The notes under the pieces: generated by a model
Database searches by the model: none
Seen by the model: only the letters and a program-made list of their open reading frames with translations
What the model was told of the DNA's origin: nothing
Part shown: positions 47,979-60,174 of the stretch, piece after piece
Layout of the letters: each line of letters starts with the position of its first letter
Position numbering within the stretch: position 1 is the stretch's first letter
Position numbers and translations under genes: made by a program
Assembly (NCBI GenBank): GCA_905331475.1
Contig: CAJNYU010004309.1
Coordinates: 54,700-118,699 of the forward strand
DNA from: Rotaria socialis
Lineage: Eukaryota > Rotifera > Eurotatoria > Philodinida > Philodinidae
Direction: 5' to 3'
DNA: 64,000 bases

Positions 47979-50900
47979 ATGTTTTCATTAAGTCAATATC
48001 ATTTTATTGATCGTCTTCTAACATTCGATGATTTATCAAAAAAATCCCAATGTAAAAATATAAAGTTCAAACGCGCTTTTGAATTTCTTCAATTACTTTT
48101 TCTTCAACGTGTTTATGGTATTGATATTATAACTCGCTCATCAATCCGACAATTATCCAAGCAACAACAACAAAGTGAATTTGAAGTTTTTTTAGGTGGA
48201 TCATGCAATCCAACAACATGGAGATGTGAACAAGCTATTCCTTATTTTCAAACACATTCAGTTTCTTATTATAATCCTCAAGTTGCAAATTGGACACCTG
48301 ATTTAGTTGAAATTGAACATAATGCAAAAGAATCTGCTTCACTTTTATTTTTTGTTATTGATCATGATACACGATCATTAGCAGCCATAGCTGAGGTATG
48401 TTACTTAGTAGCACGAAAAAGAACTATCATTGTCATTATGAATCCAATGCCAAACGACAAATATCAAACAAAATTTATTCAGCAGAAGAAAAATTTTAAT
48501 GAAAAAGATAATCAAGCTGATTATGAAAATGTTTGTGAAGCAAGAGAAACGTTACGGTTATTACTTCAAATAAAAAATATACCAGTTTTCGATAATCTCA
48601 AAGTAGGATTAGAATGTGCACAATTTTTAATTACAAGTAGAAAACAAGCTATCAACAATTGTAAGCATTTTGATGAAGAAAAACATTGCAAAAACAATGA
48701 AAAACGTAAGACAACATTTATTTAATAAATTTTATCGACTATCTATTTTCTTGGGAAAAAGAAATCACATGCTACTCTCGGTTAACGATCATAACTCAAG
48801 TGTATCTTGCAAAAAGAAAATTTGCACAATAGTTGAGACATTTTAGTTAAGAAAAAAAGAAAAAATAATCTTTTTGATCATAAACTATCTTTCATAGAAA
48901 GTAATCATGGCGTAGTCTGTACAGTTATTCTACTACATTGAATAATTGGAAATCACAACTAGGCGAAGATATCGTTCAATGAGTCACGTTTAGTATTTAC
49001 ACGAATAATTCACATTTTTTTGTATGATTAGAACCATATTTTTCTAATCGATTCTATAGCATATCTCGTGTATGTTAGAAGAGCATACAGTACTTTATCG
49101 TGACTGTCAGTTTACTCGTAGCATCTCGACTCTTTGTGCGCATATGTGAAGGCGACTTATTCGTTTACTATAATACATTTTATAAAATGTGAATATATTT
49201 TAAGTGAATTTCATTCAAGTCTATATATTTTTTTTATTTTATTTATGCAGCAAAGCTGTGATCCGAGAAGGATCCTTCCAGCACCGGGAATAGAGAAGAA
49301 AAGAATGAGAAAAAAGAAAATGGCGGAGAGAAGATATAAAGTTATAACTCGAAGACGACATAAACATAAACAACCATGGCTGAAACAGCAAATAAAACAA
49401 ACAATGAAGACAATAACAAAAAAGTCACACCGAAAGAGAAAGAGAAAATGCGTTGCAACATAGTAGAGAACAAGAACAGAAATAAGCGAGTTATCAATAC
49501 GGGGATCAGAATGTTTCAGGATAGTATTGGAGAAGTTGAACTTCTTCCATCTCGAAGAAGGGAATAGAAGAAGAACCAGGGACCGACCTGAGCCATGACA
49601 TGATTTTTCCGATAATTGATGTATGGCTGATGAATCTCTTCGATCTTCTGAGACATTTCAGAGGGAATTCTCCTTCTAGCCAGGCTTGTCTGAACTCGTT
49701 AGTGTTGGCTTTCTCTAGGAGAAGTTCACCGTCTGTAGAGTCAGCTAATGCAATCAGATAGTTTTCCCAGTATGATAAGCACCGATCCTCAAGTGACTTC
49801 ATGTCCATTGCATACGCGAAAAAGACTTCGTTCCACTGTGCAGCAAACAAGACTCTACGTAAGCATGTGAAGTAAAAATGCGATAAATCTTGCCTCTGGT
49901 TATCTGAAAATAGTGGGAATATCCATGAAAACAGTGGGAGAATAAATGAAGTGAACAGAGCCTGTCTAAGCTGAGGGGAAGAACAACCATTAAGTTTAAA
50001 CGATCTGCTAAGGGCTACACGTTGCCGTATCTTCGTCATCGTTTTCCATTCAAGTCTATATTCTCTAGATATTCTATTAGTTTACTAGATGACTTGTTCG
50101 AAGTTGAAAATTTAATAAACGAGATGTTTGATAGGAACTTGAGAATCAGCACTGTTTACTTGCTAATGAAAGTATTGATTTAAATTGATTATCTATTTCA
50201 GTTGCTCGTTCACATTCAAATCAAACCAGTTTTGAATCGCCTGATAATTTTTACCATGATATACATCAATCAGATATGATTGAGTCATCTTTAGTTCCGT
50301 TTTATCGACGGCATAGTGCCACATCAATATCAAAGACAATTTTATGTTCGCCATCCCTGAGTCCATTTGCTCGTTCAATTCATTTAACAACTGGTATTCA
50401 TGATTATCAATCATCACTTTATAGAAAATCACAAATATCATGTTCAACAAATGAAAGTGATGATGACGGTTATGGTTCACTAGTATCCAGTAATTATACT
50501 TTATCTCGGTCACCATCATCATGTGTAACTTCGGATTTCTATGAAGGTTTCACTGAATATCCAAGTGAAAATAATTCTTCAAAGTAAAAAACTTAAGAAA
50601 CTAATTTATCGAATAATTTTTTTAAAATATCATTTAGATTTTCGCTATCTACTTCTTTGCTGAATATTATAATATCAATATTTTCTGCATATATTTCATT
50701 TTTGAATTTTCCAACAACGTCAAATTTATTAATAACACAATCGATTTCGATTCTCTGTAGAATTTCTTTTCGTTCTATAGCGAATATTCTTTTTTCTTCC
50801 ATTGAAAACCTAATAACGTCAAACAAAGAGTCCATTCATTTGAATTCTTCGATTGATATATTCGATCTTTATATAGCTTCCGGTGGCCATGATGAATATT

Positions 50901-51298
50901 GGTTAGATACGTGTCTATTACCAATTCTTGCAAAACTGAATGTGAAATATGTAAAAAGGCACAGCTCTCATGACAATGATCAACTTGATCTTGTCTATGA
51001 TATCTATGTACGTTCGCGCTCACGTTTATTATATTATTTAATAAATGATATGGAACGTCTTTCAAATCTTGTTAGTGAACTTGCATATCTTATTGGCGAA
51101 CGTAAACATCATATTATTGTCTATTTACAATCAACCATTGATCGAAATTCAGATAAAATCTTAACAAAAACTGAACGACAAGATATTGAACGTTCAAGAA
51201 AATATCTTGAAGATTTAGCAATTAAGGAACATATTTTATTATGTCAATCACGTGAACAAAGTTGCCACCATGTTTTAGCTTTTTTCCTTCATAATTAA
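47979..51298 (+). CDS. Raw-like protein with two nucleoside-deoxyribosyltransferase-like domains
   Basis: Three exons join in frame: 47979-48705, 50202-50583, 50761-51298; 548 aa. Domain 1 (~65-155): EVFLGGSCNPTTWRCEQAIP, VANWTPDLVEIEHNAKESAS, LLFFVIDHDTRSLAAIAEVC. Domain 2 (~385-500): DLYIASGGHDEYWLDTCLLP, YDIYVRSRSRLLYYLINDME, LVSELAYLIGERKHHIIVYL. Between them lies a Ser-rich low-complexity linker. Both resemble the nucleoside 2-deoxyribosyltransferase-like fold known from the insect protein Raw (a negative regulator of JNK signalling in dorsal closure), where enzymatic activity is not established. The position of the catalytic Glu of the enzymes appears occupied (AEVCYL; SELAYL). A donor at 48661 (NN|GTAAGC) is an alternative end for exon 1 in the same phase. 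Intron 1 hosts a LINE fragment. Confidence 0.75.
49212..49226. repeat. Target-site duplication, left copy
   Basis: CATTCAAGTCTATAT, identical to 50047-50061; it flanks the 3' (A-rich) end of the LINE fragment. Confidence 0.9.
49227..50046 (-). mobile_element. 5'-truncated non-LTR retrotransposon (LINE)
   Basis: About 820 bp inserted antisense in intron 1 of the Raw-like gene. On the minus strand it has an open frame (50039-49506, 177 aa, already open at the truncation) that looks like the C-terminal end of a LINE reverse-transcriptase polyprotein: QLRQALFTSFILPLFSWIFP, then FYFTCLRRVL and the segment up to YYPETF. A 3' UTR follows, ending in an A-rich TAAATAAAATAAAAAAAA tail at the left border. 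Perfect 15-bp duplications (49212-49226 and 50047-50061) flank it. Truncation at the 5' side and the A-rich tail are signatures of target-primed reverse transcription. The perfect duplication argues for a fairly recent insertion. The clade cannot be told from this fragment. Confidence 0.88.
50047..50061. repeat. Target-site duplication, right copy
   Basis: CATTCAAGTCTATAT at the 5'-truncated side of the LINE; identical to 49212-49226. Confidence 0.9.
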
Positions 51299-51666
51299 TA
51301 CGAAAAATAATAATAATGTCCCATAAGACTGTTAACATTTGTTGTGACAAAAAAAATCGATGAAACAATTTAATTACGTTTGTTTTATGACGGGTGATAA
51401 ATGTCTAGAATAGATGTTTTTCTTTTCTTTTCTTATCCATATGTTTATTTTACGTTTAATTTTTAATAAAAAAATCAATAAACGCTGTTTGGAAAAATAC
51501 ATATTCTTACGATAATTATCAAGTATTCAAGCATCGATTCTACTTGAAAGTTTCTTTTATAGATTAAGATAAGAGAAAAACTCGTAGCATTAAAATAAAA
51601 TGTCCATATGAGACAAAATAATAGAAACCTGATAGAATTATTATTCGTATAACTGATAAAATCAAA

Positions 51667-54015
51667 ATGTCGTTTAATCATGGCAAAGCAACATTGCCAA
51701 TCGATTCAAATAATGATATAGAACATTTCTTTTCGAAATCTGATCACTCATCGTATTTAATAACCAAATTTTCATCTTATCTTCGACAAGGATTTCTTTG
51801 TGATGTTGTTTTTATTTGTAACAATGAACAAATAAAACAACGAATCAGTGCTCATCGGCTTATTGTTTCAATATTATCAGATGACGTTCGTAATTTATTG
51901 GAAAATCGTATGCAAACTGAAATTATTCTTCATGATACGGATGCTGATGCTTTTGAAAAAATTATTCTGTATGCATACGAAGGTAAAATTATCTAATGAA
52001 AAAGTTAATTTAAAAACTTAGAACCAATATTTGTTAGGTCATCTTGAAATCAATTCAAATAATGTAGCTAAGATTTTGAATATTGCATATAAATTTCATA
52101 TTACTGAAATAATTGAAGCGTGTTGTAATTTTATTAAAAAACGAGTTCAACCGTCCAATTGCTTTGGTGTATATAGATTGGTCTTGGAACGCAATTTCGT
52201 GGATTTAATACAAATTATTTGGCATTATATTCTTGTGCGTTTTGAATTGATTCTTTCATAAAATACTAGATTGATTTTGTTTTCGCAGGGTAATTTTTCG
52301 ATCATTATTGAAAACAATCGAGAATTTCTTGAACTATCTTCCGATGAAATGAAACGAATATTAGCATCTGGTAAGTAGATTACTTTTTTAATCATTATCT
52401 AGATATGTCAAAGAGCAATTGGTGTTCAGTTAAAATTGAGATAGAAATATACAACAGAATATTTTATTTCATATTATTCTAGATGATGTCAATGTTGAAT
52501 CTGAAGAAAAGATCTATGAAGCACTTCTTTCTTGGCTTGACTACGATTCAAATCGATATAGTGATCATTTAGTTGAACTATTTAGCCTAATTAGATTACC
52601 TTTAATCAAAAGAAAAGTATGAACAGTGAGGTTTTTGGTTTCAATTGATATTTATTTCTTGTATGAAAATAGTATTTGACAGATCATATTGATACAAATG
52701 AAAAATTTGAAAAAAATACTGCATGCCAGATGCTGATTCTTGAAGCCATGCGTTATCATTTGGCACCAGAAAAACGTTTAGCTATGAAATCAATAAGGAC
52801 TAAGCCAAGAAAAGCAACACTTGGTGCACTTTATTGTTTTGGTGGCATTGATACTGCTAGAAGTAAGAATATGTTTAAAACTAGCATTTATGTATTATTG
52901 TGACATGAACATCATATAGATCCACAAACGATTGAAAAGTATGATTTTCTAAATGATTGTTGGTACATCGACAGCCATTGGAATAGTCGACGTTCTCAAT
53001 TTGCTTGTATTCGATTAGATAGAAAATTATATGTATGCGGAGGCCAAGATGGTATAAAAGTGTTAGTATAAACTGTTAGTTTGTTCTCATGAATGATTCT
53101 TTTCTCTTTTATTTAAGATTGAATACTACTGAAATCTATGATTTTCAAGCCAAAAATTGGACTGTGGGGCCATCGATGCTTACTAATCGTTATGGTTTAA
53201 GTATCGGATCGATTGGTGGTCTTTTGTATACTATCGGCGGTCATGATGGACGTGTTATTCTTAATACAGTCGAGCGTTTTGATCCGACAACATCTGAATG
53301 GGCTTACGTAGCATCAATGATCAATACAAGATTCACATTAGGTGTTGCTGTACTTGAAAATCGGTGAGATTTCTTTTTATATTTGATTTGCTCATAAATT
53401 GTCTGTTTTACTTCTGTAGAATCTATGCTGTTGGAGGTGAAGATAATTCCAGAAGTCTCCGAGAAGCGGAATTTTTCGAACCACATACTAATCGTTGGTC
53501 ACAATGCGCATCAATGATAAAATGTCGTGCTAGTGTAGCTGTTATTTCTTGTAATGAATTTTTATATGCTATTGGTGGTTATGAATTTTCAACAATAAAT
53601 AAAAATGTGACTAGATACAATGATGGTGAACGTTATGATCCAAGATGCAATCAATGGACATTAATTACTTCATATAGTCGACCGAAGGGAGGTTTAGGAA
53701 TTGCTGTAGTAGATAATAAATTATATATTGCTGGAGGTTTTGATGGTAAGTCTTCAAATGAAATGGAAAAATATGATACAGAGACTAATCAATGGGAAAA
53801 GGTAGAAAATCGATTGTGTTATTTGATATTTATGAAGACATGATTACATCTTACTTTTCTTCTAGTGTTCTCCGTTAGTAGTGAAAAGAGTCGGTGCTTC
53901 TCTTATTCATCTACCTAATTCTATTCATGAATCATTCAATTTACCAGTGTTATCTCAAGAAAATAAAAATCATTCAAATATTCCTCATCAAATGAATCGT
54001 CCTATTCTTTTCTAA
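51667..54015 (+). CDS. BTB-BACK-kelch (KLHL-type) protein
   Basis: Nine exons join in frame (612 aa): 51667-51982, 52038-52234, 52289-52370, 52483-52616, 52673-52862, 52920-53061, 53118-53363, 53420-53801, 53866-54015. BTB ~30-135 (FLCDVVFICNNEQIKQRISA, HRLIVSILSDDVRNLL), BACK ~140-245, then about six kelch repeats (~290-570) with diagnostic double glycines: LYCFGGIDTA, LYVCGGQDG, LYTIGGHDG, IYAVGGEDN, LYAIGGYEF, LYIAGGFDG. KLHL proteins are mostly substrate receptors of cullin-3 ubiquitin ligases. The length is typical. The kelch repeats are fairly divergent and the fifth carries an insertion (STINKNVTRYNDG), so assignment to a particular KLHL member is not possible. The C-terminal ~30 residues are Asn/His-rich. 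Confidence 0.93.
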
Positions 54016-55248
54016 ATTATGTTTACTGATAAAAGCTTCTATTTTCTTATTCTAAAGTTGTTTTATTGTTTCTTTTTAATAATTATACATTTAAATAGTA
54101 TAATCAATGAAGTATTGCTTTCTAGGTTTTCTTGGACAATACAAATAGGATTCAATTGTCTTGCATAGATCGTATATTGAAATTTTTGAACCGACGAACT
54201 TTTATATTCAATCGGAAAACGATAATAATAAAAATCTTGTTTTTTCTGATTAAACTAAAACATATTGTTACTAGCATACGCTTATTTATTGTTCAATTGC
54301 TCACGGTAACATTTCATCTATCGTAATGAAACAGATCTATACATTCGATAAAAGTAGTGACAACAACAATAAAAGATTTCTTTAATAGTGAACTGTCGTG
54401 AATATAATAAAGGTAATTTTGTTGAAAAAAGTCATTGTTTCACTGTGGAAACATCAACCGTGTGTCATCAATGCATCGTTAATTCTACTTATCGAAATAT
54501 AAAGAATAGAATAGCATCACTACAAAGTTTCCTTTTCTAAGAAAAAATTGAATTTACGTTTCATTATAGAACAAATCATAACTCATTCAACATAACATTT
54601 CCGTACGATGAATAGTTTTTAGTCATGTGAATAGGATTTTCTGTAAGCATTGTTGATACTCTTACATGAGCACTATTGCATAAGCTTTATTATCTGTAAA
54701 CAAATAATATTTCAATCTTACTATTGAATTTTAAGATATCCTGTATCGATCAAATTGAAAGCAATTATGAATTTGTGTGTTCTAGTTGATGTTAACTTTG
54801 CAGTATTTTCTAGTTTTGTGATGTTCGTACCTATATTCATAGGTTTTACTGATATCTTCCCGACAGTACTCGGAATAGACAACTTTTGAAGTATATTTTT
54901 AAATAGAAAATAAAAAATAATTTCCCCTAACTCATACAATAATCAGTTCAGATAACTATAGATAATTCACTCCTGAATTTATTGTATTTACTGTTGCAAA
55001 CGATACTGCATCCACGACCATGATTCTATACGTATTAATTGATGAACAATCTGTTTCAATTGAACTTTACATAAGCCGGACAATTATTCTAGATCCAAAA
55101 CAATATTTTCGTTGTTTTTAATTCTAATATTGAAATGTATATGTACAAATCAAAATTATCAAAAATTAGCACGATGAAAAACAAAATAATCACAGCAATA
55201 ACTAAACTAGTCACGTTTGATTTTTTTTTCAAACTATACTTAAAGTGG
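54016..55248. other. Convergent intergenic region
   Basis: AT-rich 1.2-kb spacer between the convergent kelch and pseudouridine genes; no gene, repeat or RNA recognised. Confidence 0.45.
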
Positions 55249-57342
55249 TTAACTATCAATATTCTCATATTTAAGTTCTTTCAAACAAATCTCATCAATC
55301 ATTGCATCATCAATTGTGTTTAATTGTTCACTAATCGTATTTGCTGATTTTAAAGTCAATTTCGCTGATAATAAACCACATGCAATAGCTCGATCAATAT
55401 TGTTAAAATTTATTTTTAACAATTGATTCATAACACCTGCAGCGAAACTATCGCCAGCTCCAGTGACATTTTGAATATCGTGTTGATCGTTTTCTGTTAT
55501 TAACGCTTTATATTTTTTTAATTGGCCATTAATACTAATTAATACACCCTGAGAACCAATCGTTATACAAATTAATTTTAAATTAGAATGTATTCTAACT
55601 AATTTTTTCAGGCTGATTTCTATTGATGATGATTCTGTAATAGCTTCGAATTCAAGACGATTACAAAACAGTACATTTATATCTTTTAGATATGGCTTAA
55701 TTCGACGAGCTTTATTTGGACCACCAGCAGATATAAATACTGAATTCTTTTTATATTTAGTGGCAGTATCTATTAAATATTTCATTGCCATTTGACTTAA
55801 ATTTGCATCAAACATAATCCATTGACTATTGATTAAAATTGAAAGATTTCTATCTAAAAATGATGGTGTTATTTGTCTTTCGTATATTTCCATATCACCA
55901 AAACCGCAAATAAGTTCATTCGTTTTTGAATCAAGTAATGAAATATAACTTGCTGTTGATTCATCTTCGATCTCGTGAATAAGAGCCGGAGTAGAATCAT
56001 GTTTTCGTAATAAATTCGAACTACCCGCAACAGTAAGAAGACGAATAGAATGATTTTTTAGCAGATGAAGAGCATGCGTAACGTTATATGCAACTCCGCC
56101 GAAATTCTGTCGTACACGACAAGGAATAGTGGAACCTTTATGCGGTGTAAAATCAGCATTAAGTTGAATATGTAAATCAATATTTCGTGCTCCAATAATA
56201 ACTTTATTTATTGAATAATAGAGTGTAAAAAGAAAATGCTGTTTTCTTTTTTTATTATAACGACTTACTTAATGAAGATGGCGAATTTGATTTAGATGAT
56301 GATAAAGCAACAGCAATTTGTGATGCAATACGAGCATTTTTATAGATTAATTTCTGATTCGTTATTATTGATTTATTACCCGTTTGCCGACGAATTTCAC
56401 TTAGAACAAACGGGGTAACTTTGTTTCCCGTAATATTTTCTTGAGTGGCTCGTGCAAGGGATTCACGAATAATAGATTCAATTTTTTCGCCTCCACCTAC
56501 TTCCAATTCATCTTCTTTGTCAATAGGTACAGCAAGTAATAAACCAGAACCAAGTTTAAGATCGACCATAGTTCGAACAAGTCGTGCTGCTTCGTCAATA
56601 GTACGAATAGCTGCACATGAACAAGATCCAAATTCATTTGAACGTGTAAAAAAATTTGGAAATTCATTCGTATCCCCAAATGTATATACTAAAACAAAAA
56701 CGAATAATAAGCATTAATGCGTAGCTATTTTTTTTCCTTCTCAAAAATACCTCCAACACCTTTTGTTTCAAGATATTCAAGTGTTTTAGGAATATCAAGA
56801 ATTGATTTAACACCACTTGAAATAACACAAACAGGTGTACGCCCTAATTCATCTAAATCTGATGATATATCGCCCGTTGTTGTCGAATCTCGATGAACTC
56901 CACCGATTCCACCAGTCGCAAATATTGGAATACCACAACGATGAGCAATAAGCATTGTTGCTGCCACAGTTGTACCAGCGAATGCATGACGCGACATAAG
57001 ATAAGGTAAATCTCGACGAGAAGCTTTTTCAACATTATTCAATGATCCAAGTTGTTCTAATTCTGTTTGTGTAAGACCAACTTTGATTCGACCATTTAAA
57101 ATAGCAATTGTTGCTGGTATTGAACCATTCTCACGAATAATTTGCTCAATTTTTAAACATGTTTCAATATTTGATGGTCGAGGTAAACCATGTGTGAGAA
57201 TAGCTGTTTCGCATGCAACTATTGGTCGATGTTCATTTAGCGCTGATTTTACTTCAGGATTAATATCAAATATAGATGAATTAAAAGTACGAATTTGACG
57301 GCAATGATATGATGATAATAGTAATTGTTTAACTCTTTGCAT
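55249..57342 (-). CDS. Bifunctional pseudouridine-5'-phosphate glycosidase / PfkB pseudouridine kinase
   Basis: Three exons join in frame: 57342-56751, 56688-56269, 56201-55249; 654 aa. N-terminal half is a PsuG/IndA-type glycosidase: IVACETAILTHGLPRPSN (E45), LNGRIKVGL (K87), TGGIGGVHR, the DTNEFPNFFTRS loop, GSGLLLAVPID and KVTPFVLSEI. C-terminal half (~340-654) is a PfkB sugar kinase: NFGGVAYNVTHALHLL and NVTGAGDSFAAGVM with catalytic D588. Known pathway: the kinase makes pseudouridine 5'-phosphate, and the glycosidase splits it to uracil and ribose 5-phosphate, salvaging modified nucleoside from RNA turnover. Mammals have lost it; the fusion is seen in other eukaryotes. The first ~25 residues are basic and hydrophobic with few acidic residues (MQRVKQLLLSSYHCRQIRTF), compatible with mitochondrial import. 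An upstream in-frame TTG is not used here as start. Confidence 0.93.
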
Positions 57343-58381
57343 GTTATTCAATTTCGTATTTTTATTTATATCTACTCGATTTGTTTCTTAATAGCTGTTG
57401 AAATGAAAGATTAAATAGATAAAAGCTTGTCAAACGAGAGAAAAAGAGGCCAAACGTTGCACAATGATTCAGTTTGATATGTAAGATAAATAGTGGTGCT
57501 ACTATCATTGTAGTATAACTAACAAATAAAAAGAATTTCTTTCAGTCAAAAACTTGCTCACGTATGCATATATAAGTCGTGGTCATTAATTTTTAATTTA
57601 TTTGAAAAAAGTAAATAAAGAAGAATACAATTTTAAAAAGCTAAGAATATTGCTTATCTATCTATAAACACTCAAAATCTTTCGAACAAATTAGTGAATA
57701 GAAATCATTTCTAGTGCAAAAAATTATTGCTAATCTAATGACAAAACTCATTAACCCTTGCCATCCCATCATTTCTTGCGGTCCGTCGTCACGATCAGCT
57801 GTATTTGACTCTATATATATATTGAAGTCAATATACATATACACTGTCAAATATAGAATGCCTTTATGAATTTGCAAACGATATTCTAGAAATGTCAATA
57901 CGAATTCAGTGATAAATTTCTACTTTTTTGAAAATAAAATCCTGGTATTCAAGTTTCAATTTAATGCAGGAAATCAGATTGAATTTCAATTATGGAGAAA
58001 ATCAAGCATTGTCTAAATAATAGAAATTCGATAAAAGAATGATAAAAGTTTGAATAATTTAGTTACTAAAGTTGATTTTCTACAAAATAGAATTAAAAAA
58101 AAATGACAGTGTAAACCCATTTTGATGTCATTTAGACCCTTCGTCTTTTTCTTAGAATACAACATATGATATACGTCGTCGAAGAAGACGACAGAACGAA
58201 AAAAACTTGTTTCGTGTTCTTCATGTCATCTCGTAGATGACATGCGGGATTGAAAGGGTTAACTAGTTGTCCACAACTAAACCCTCAACCACACCCACAC
58301 TCACACGCTCGCGTATATTTATTTCGTTATATCTTTTGTGTTCTTTGTGTTTATTTCGTTAGCTAGATTGGACGATGATAC
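57343..58381. other. Intergenic region
   Basis: AT-rich, with a CAACCACACCCACACTCAC stretch near 58290 and no gene. Must contain the promoter of the minus-strand pseudouridine gene. Confidence 0.4.
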
Positions 58382-60144
58382 CAGAGCTGGGCAAAATACT
58401 CGAAGTGCTCGTACTCGTACTCGAGGGTCTTGCACTCGTGCTTGAAATCTTTTTTATTTTAGCGAATGTATTCTTTATAAATAAAAAGAAGAATGAAGAG
58501 CATACTAGATATTTTCTTTGCTGACCACAAGTTGCGGCTGACGCACATATAATGATAGGTATTTGTACGATATAAAATCGTATGGTCGTCACCATATTTC
58601 AGTCTTCCTGTCCTCTTTCTTATTATTTTATTTACTATCCATTATAATACTAGTCATACAATTGGTTCTTATCAGTGTTTTTAATGATTATAGCGTACTC
58701 CAGCAGAGCAAAGTGTACGTACACTCTGGTTTTTGAGAATACACTTTGTTTTCCCATGAAGTACATTCTGAAAATAAAATTATTGGCTTAGCAGGGTGTA
58801 CGCGTACACTGTGCTTCGAAATCCTATTAAAAATACTGGTTATTATACGTAATACGAACGTTTTGTTTTCTTTCTTGATTTTAGAATGAAAAATGAAATT
58901 TAATTGTTATAAACACCTTTATTGGTTTTGCTACTACGTCTCTTGCTTTTGAAAGAATAGTACAAGATGGAATAGCCAATTTCAAACAGTAAAAAAGGTG
59001 GTTGATATTCCATCGTCAATACTTAATTCAATTTTAAGTGATTTAAAGAGGAATGATCTTATTCTTAACAGTAAAGACAGAAAAGTTTTAGAAGAATTTG
59101 TATTTTTGTTTGAGTTATTTAATGAAGCTACTGTGTTAACTCAAGGTGAATCTTATGCATCTATTTGTCTTGTTGGTCCTACTGTTCTTGGTATACTTTT
59201 TGATCTTGAACGTGAACTTAGTTCTTCTACTTCAACTCTTGTTTCTTGATGTGAAGCCTTAATTGCATCAATTAAAGCTCGATTTAGGGGACTCCTTCGT
59301 TATTTTGAAATTGATGTACCTTTCAACACATATTGTATGTCAGAACGTTTTTCTGATGTGATTTTTCTTATTTCTCCGCTTTTTGATGCGCGTTTCAAAT
59401 TGTTGTGGCTCGATAGTCTTCATACTCTTGTAAAACTGCGCATTGTTGAAAAGATTCGTGATGCTTATGTTCGTTATTATTCTAAACTAAATTTTTCTGT
59501 GCTGCAGAATGCTGGAGCCGATGTGCTGAACACAATTGAACATAATATTGATGTTATGGCAAAAAATACAGACTCACTTACTAAACGAAAATGTCTTTTC
59601 CCATATTTGAAGAAAAACAAAAAAATTCCGAATGAATATAAATCAAGAATTCTGATTGAACTTGATGCCTATTTATGTGAAGAAAGTCGTGAACAAAATT
59701 TACTTTTTATCGAAAAACATTTGTATCCTTGTTTATATCAACTTAGTTTAAAATATTTGTCAGTGCCATCGACATCGGCTCCCATTGAGTGAGTATTTTC
59801 GCAAAGCGGCTTTCTGATGCGTCCACATCGAGCATCATTAACTGCAAAAAATGTTTGTTTACTTACTTTTCTTAAATGTAACAAGCTTTTGTTATGATTT
59901 AATTGCTTTGAATACGATAATAAAATATAATACTAGTAATGTTTTGATATTTTCCTCTTGTAATATTTTATTTTGATATGTTTATATAGTACGTTATAAA
60001 ACATTAGGTGTATTTTTTGTAGAAACTAATTTGAAAAATTCTATTCTTACCGACACCATGGTATGGATACTCGTACTCGTACTTGTACTCGGGGGGTCAG
60101 TACTCGTACTTGTACTCGAGAAAGTCTGTACTTGCCCAGCTCTG
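58382..60144 (+). mobile_element. Decayed hAT transposon with TACTCG subterminal repeats
   Basis: 1763 bp. The left end CAGAGCTGGGCAAAATACTCG and the inverted right end CAGAGCTGGGCAAGTAC are classical hAT termini. Subterminal stretches on both sides (58400-58440 and 60060-60118) consist of tandem TACTCG / GTACTTG variants. Inside is a plus-strand transposase remnant (58998-59895). The length is short for an autonomous hAT (usually 2.5-5 kb), so it is internally deleted as well as mutated. Confidence 0.88.
58998..59896 (+). pseudogene. hAT transposase remnant with two in-frame stops
   Basis: One reading frame runs through 58998-59896 and is broken by TGA at 59247-59249 and again at 59790-59792. 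It retains the hAT C-terminal dimerisation region (YLSVPSTSAPIE before the second stop, VFSQSGFLMRPHRASLTAKN after it). In hAT proteins an Arg usually follows APVE/APIE, and CGA to TGA is a single transition, so the second stop looks like simple point decay. The N-terminal zinc finger and the first catalytic region are missing. Non-functional. Confidence 0.85.
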
Positions 60145-60174
60145 GATATGATACTATTGACGAAAAACGCTAGC

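Larger units (their letters stand above)
58374..60154. repeat. Imperfect 8-bp target duplication flanking the hAT element
   Basis: The left flank 58374-58381 is GATGATAC. The right flank 60145-60154 is GATATGATAC, the same word with a 2-bp insertion (or a chance match). The span given runs from one copy to the other. Confidence 0.45.

Noticed and set aside
49134-49463. Plus-strand open frame rich in Lys/Arg, looking like a small basic protein
   Set aside because: It lies on the antisense strand of the LINE 3' region and crosses the insertion border and target duplication.
57343-57351. TTG start three codons upstream for the pseudouridine enzyme
   Set aside because: ATG at 57342 is available; non-ATG initiation has no support.
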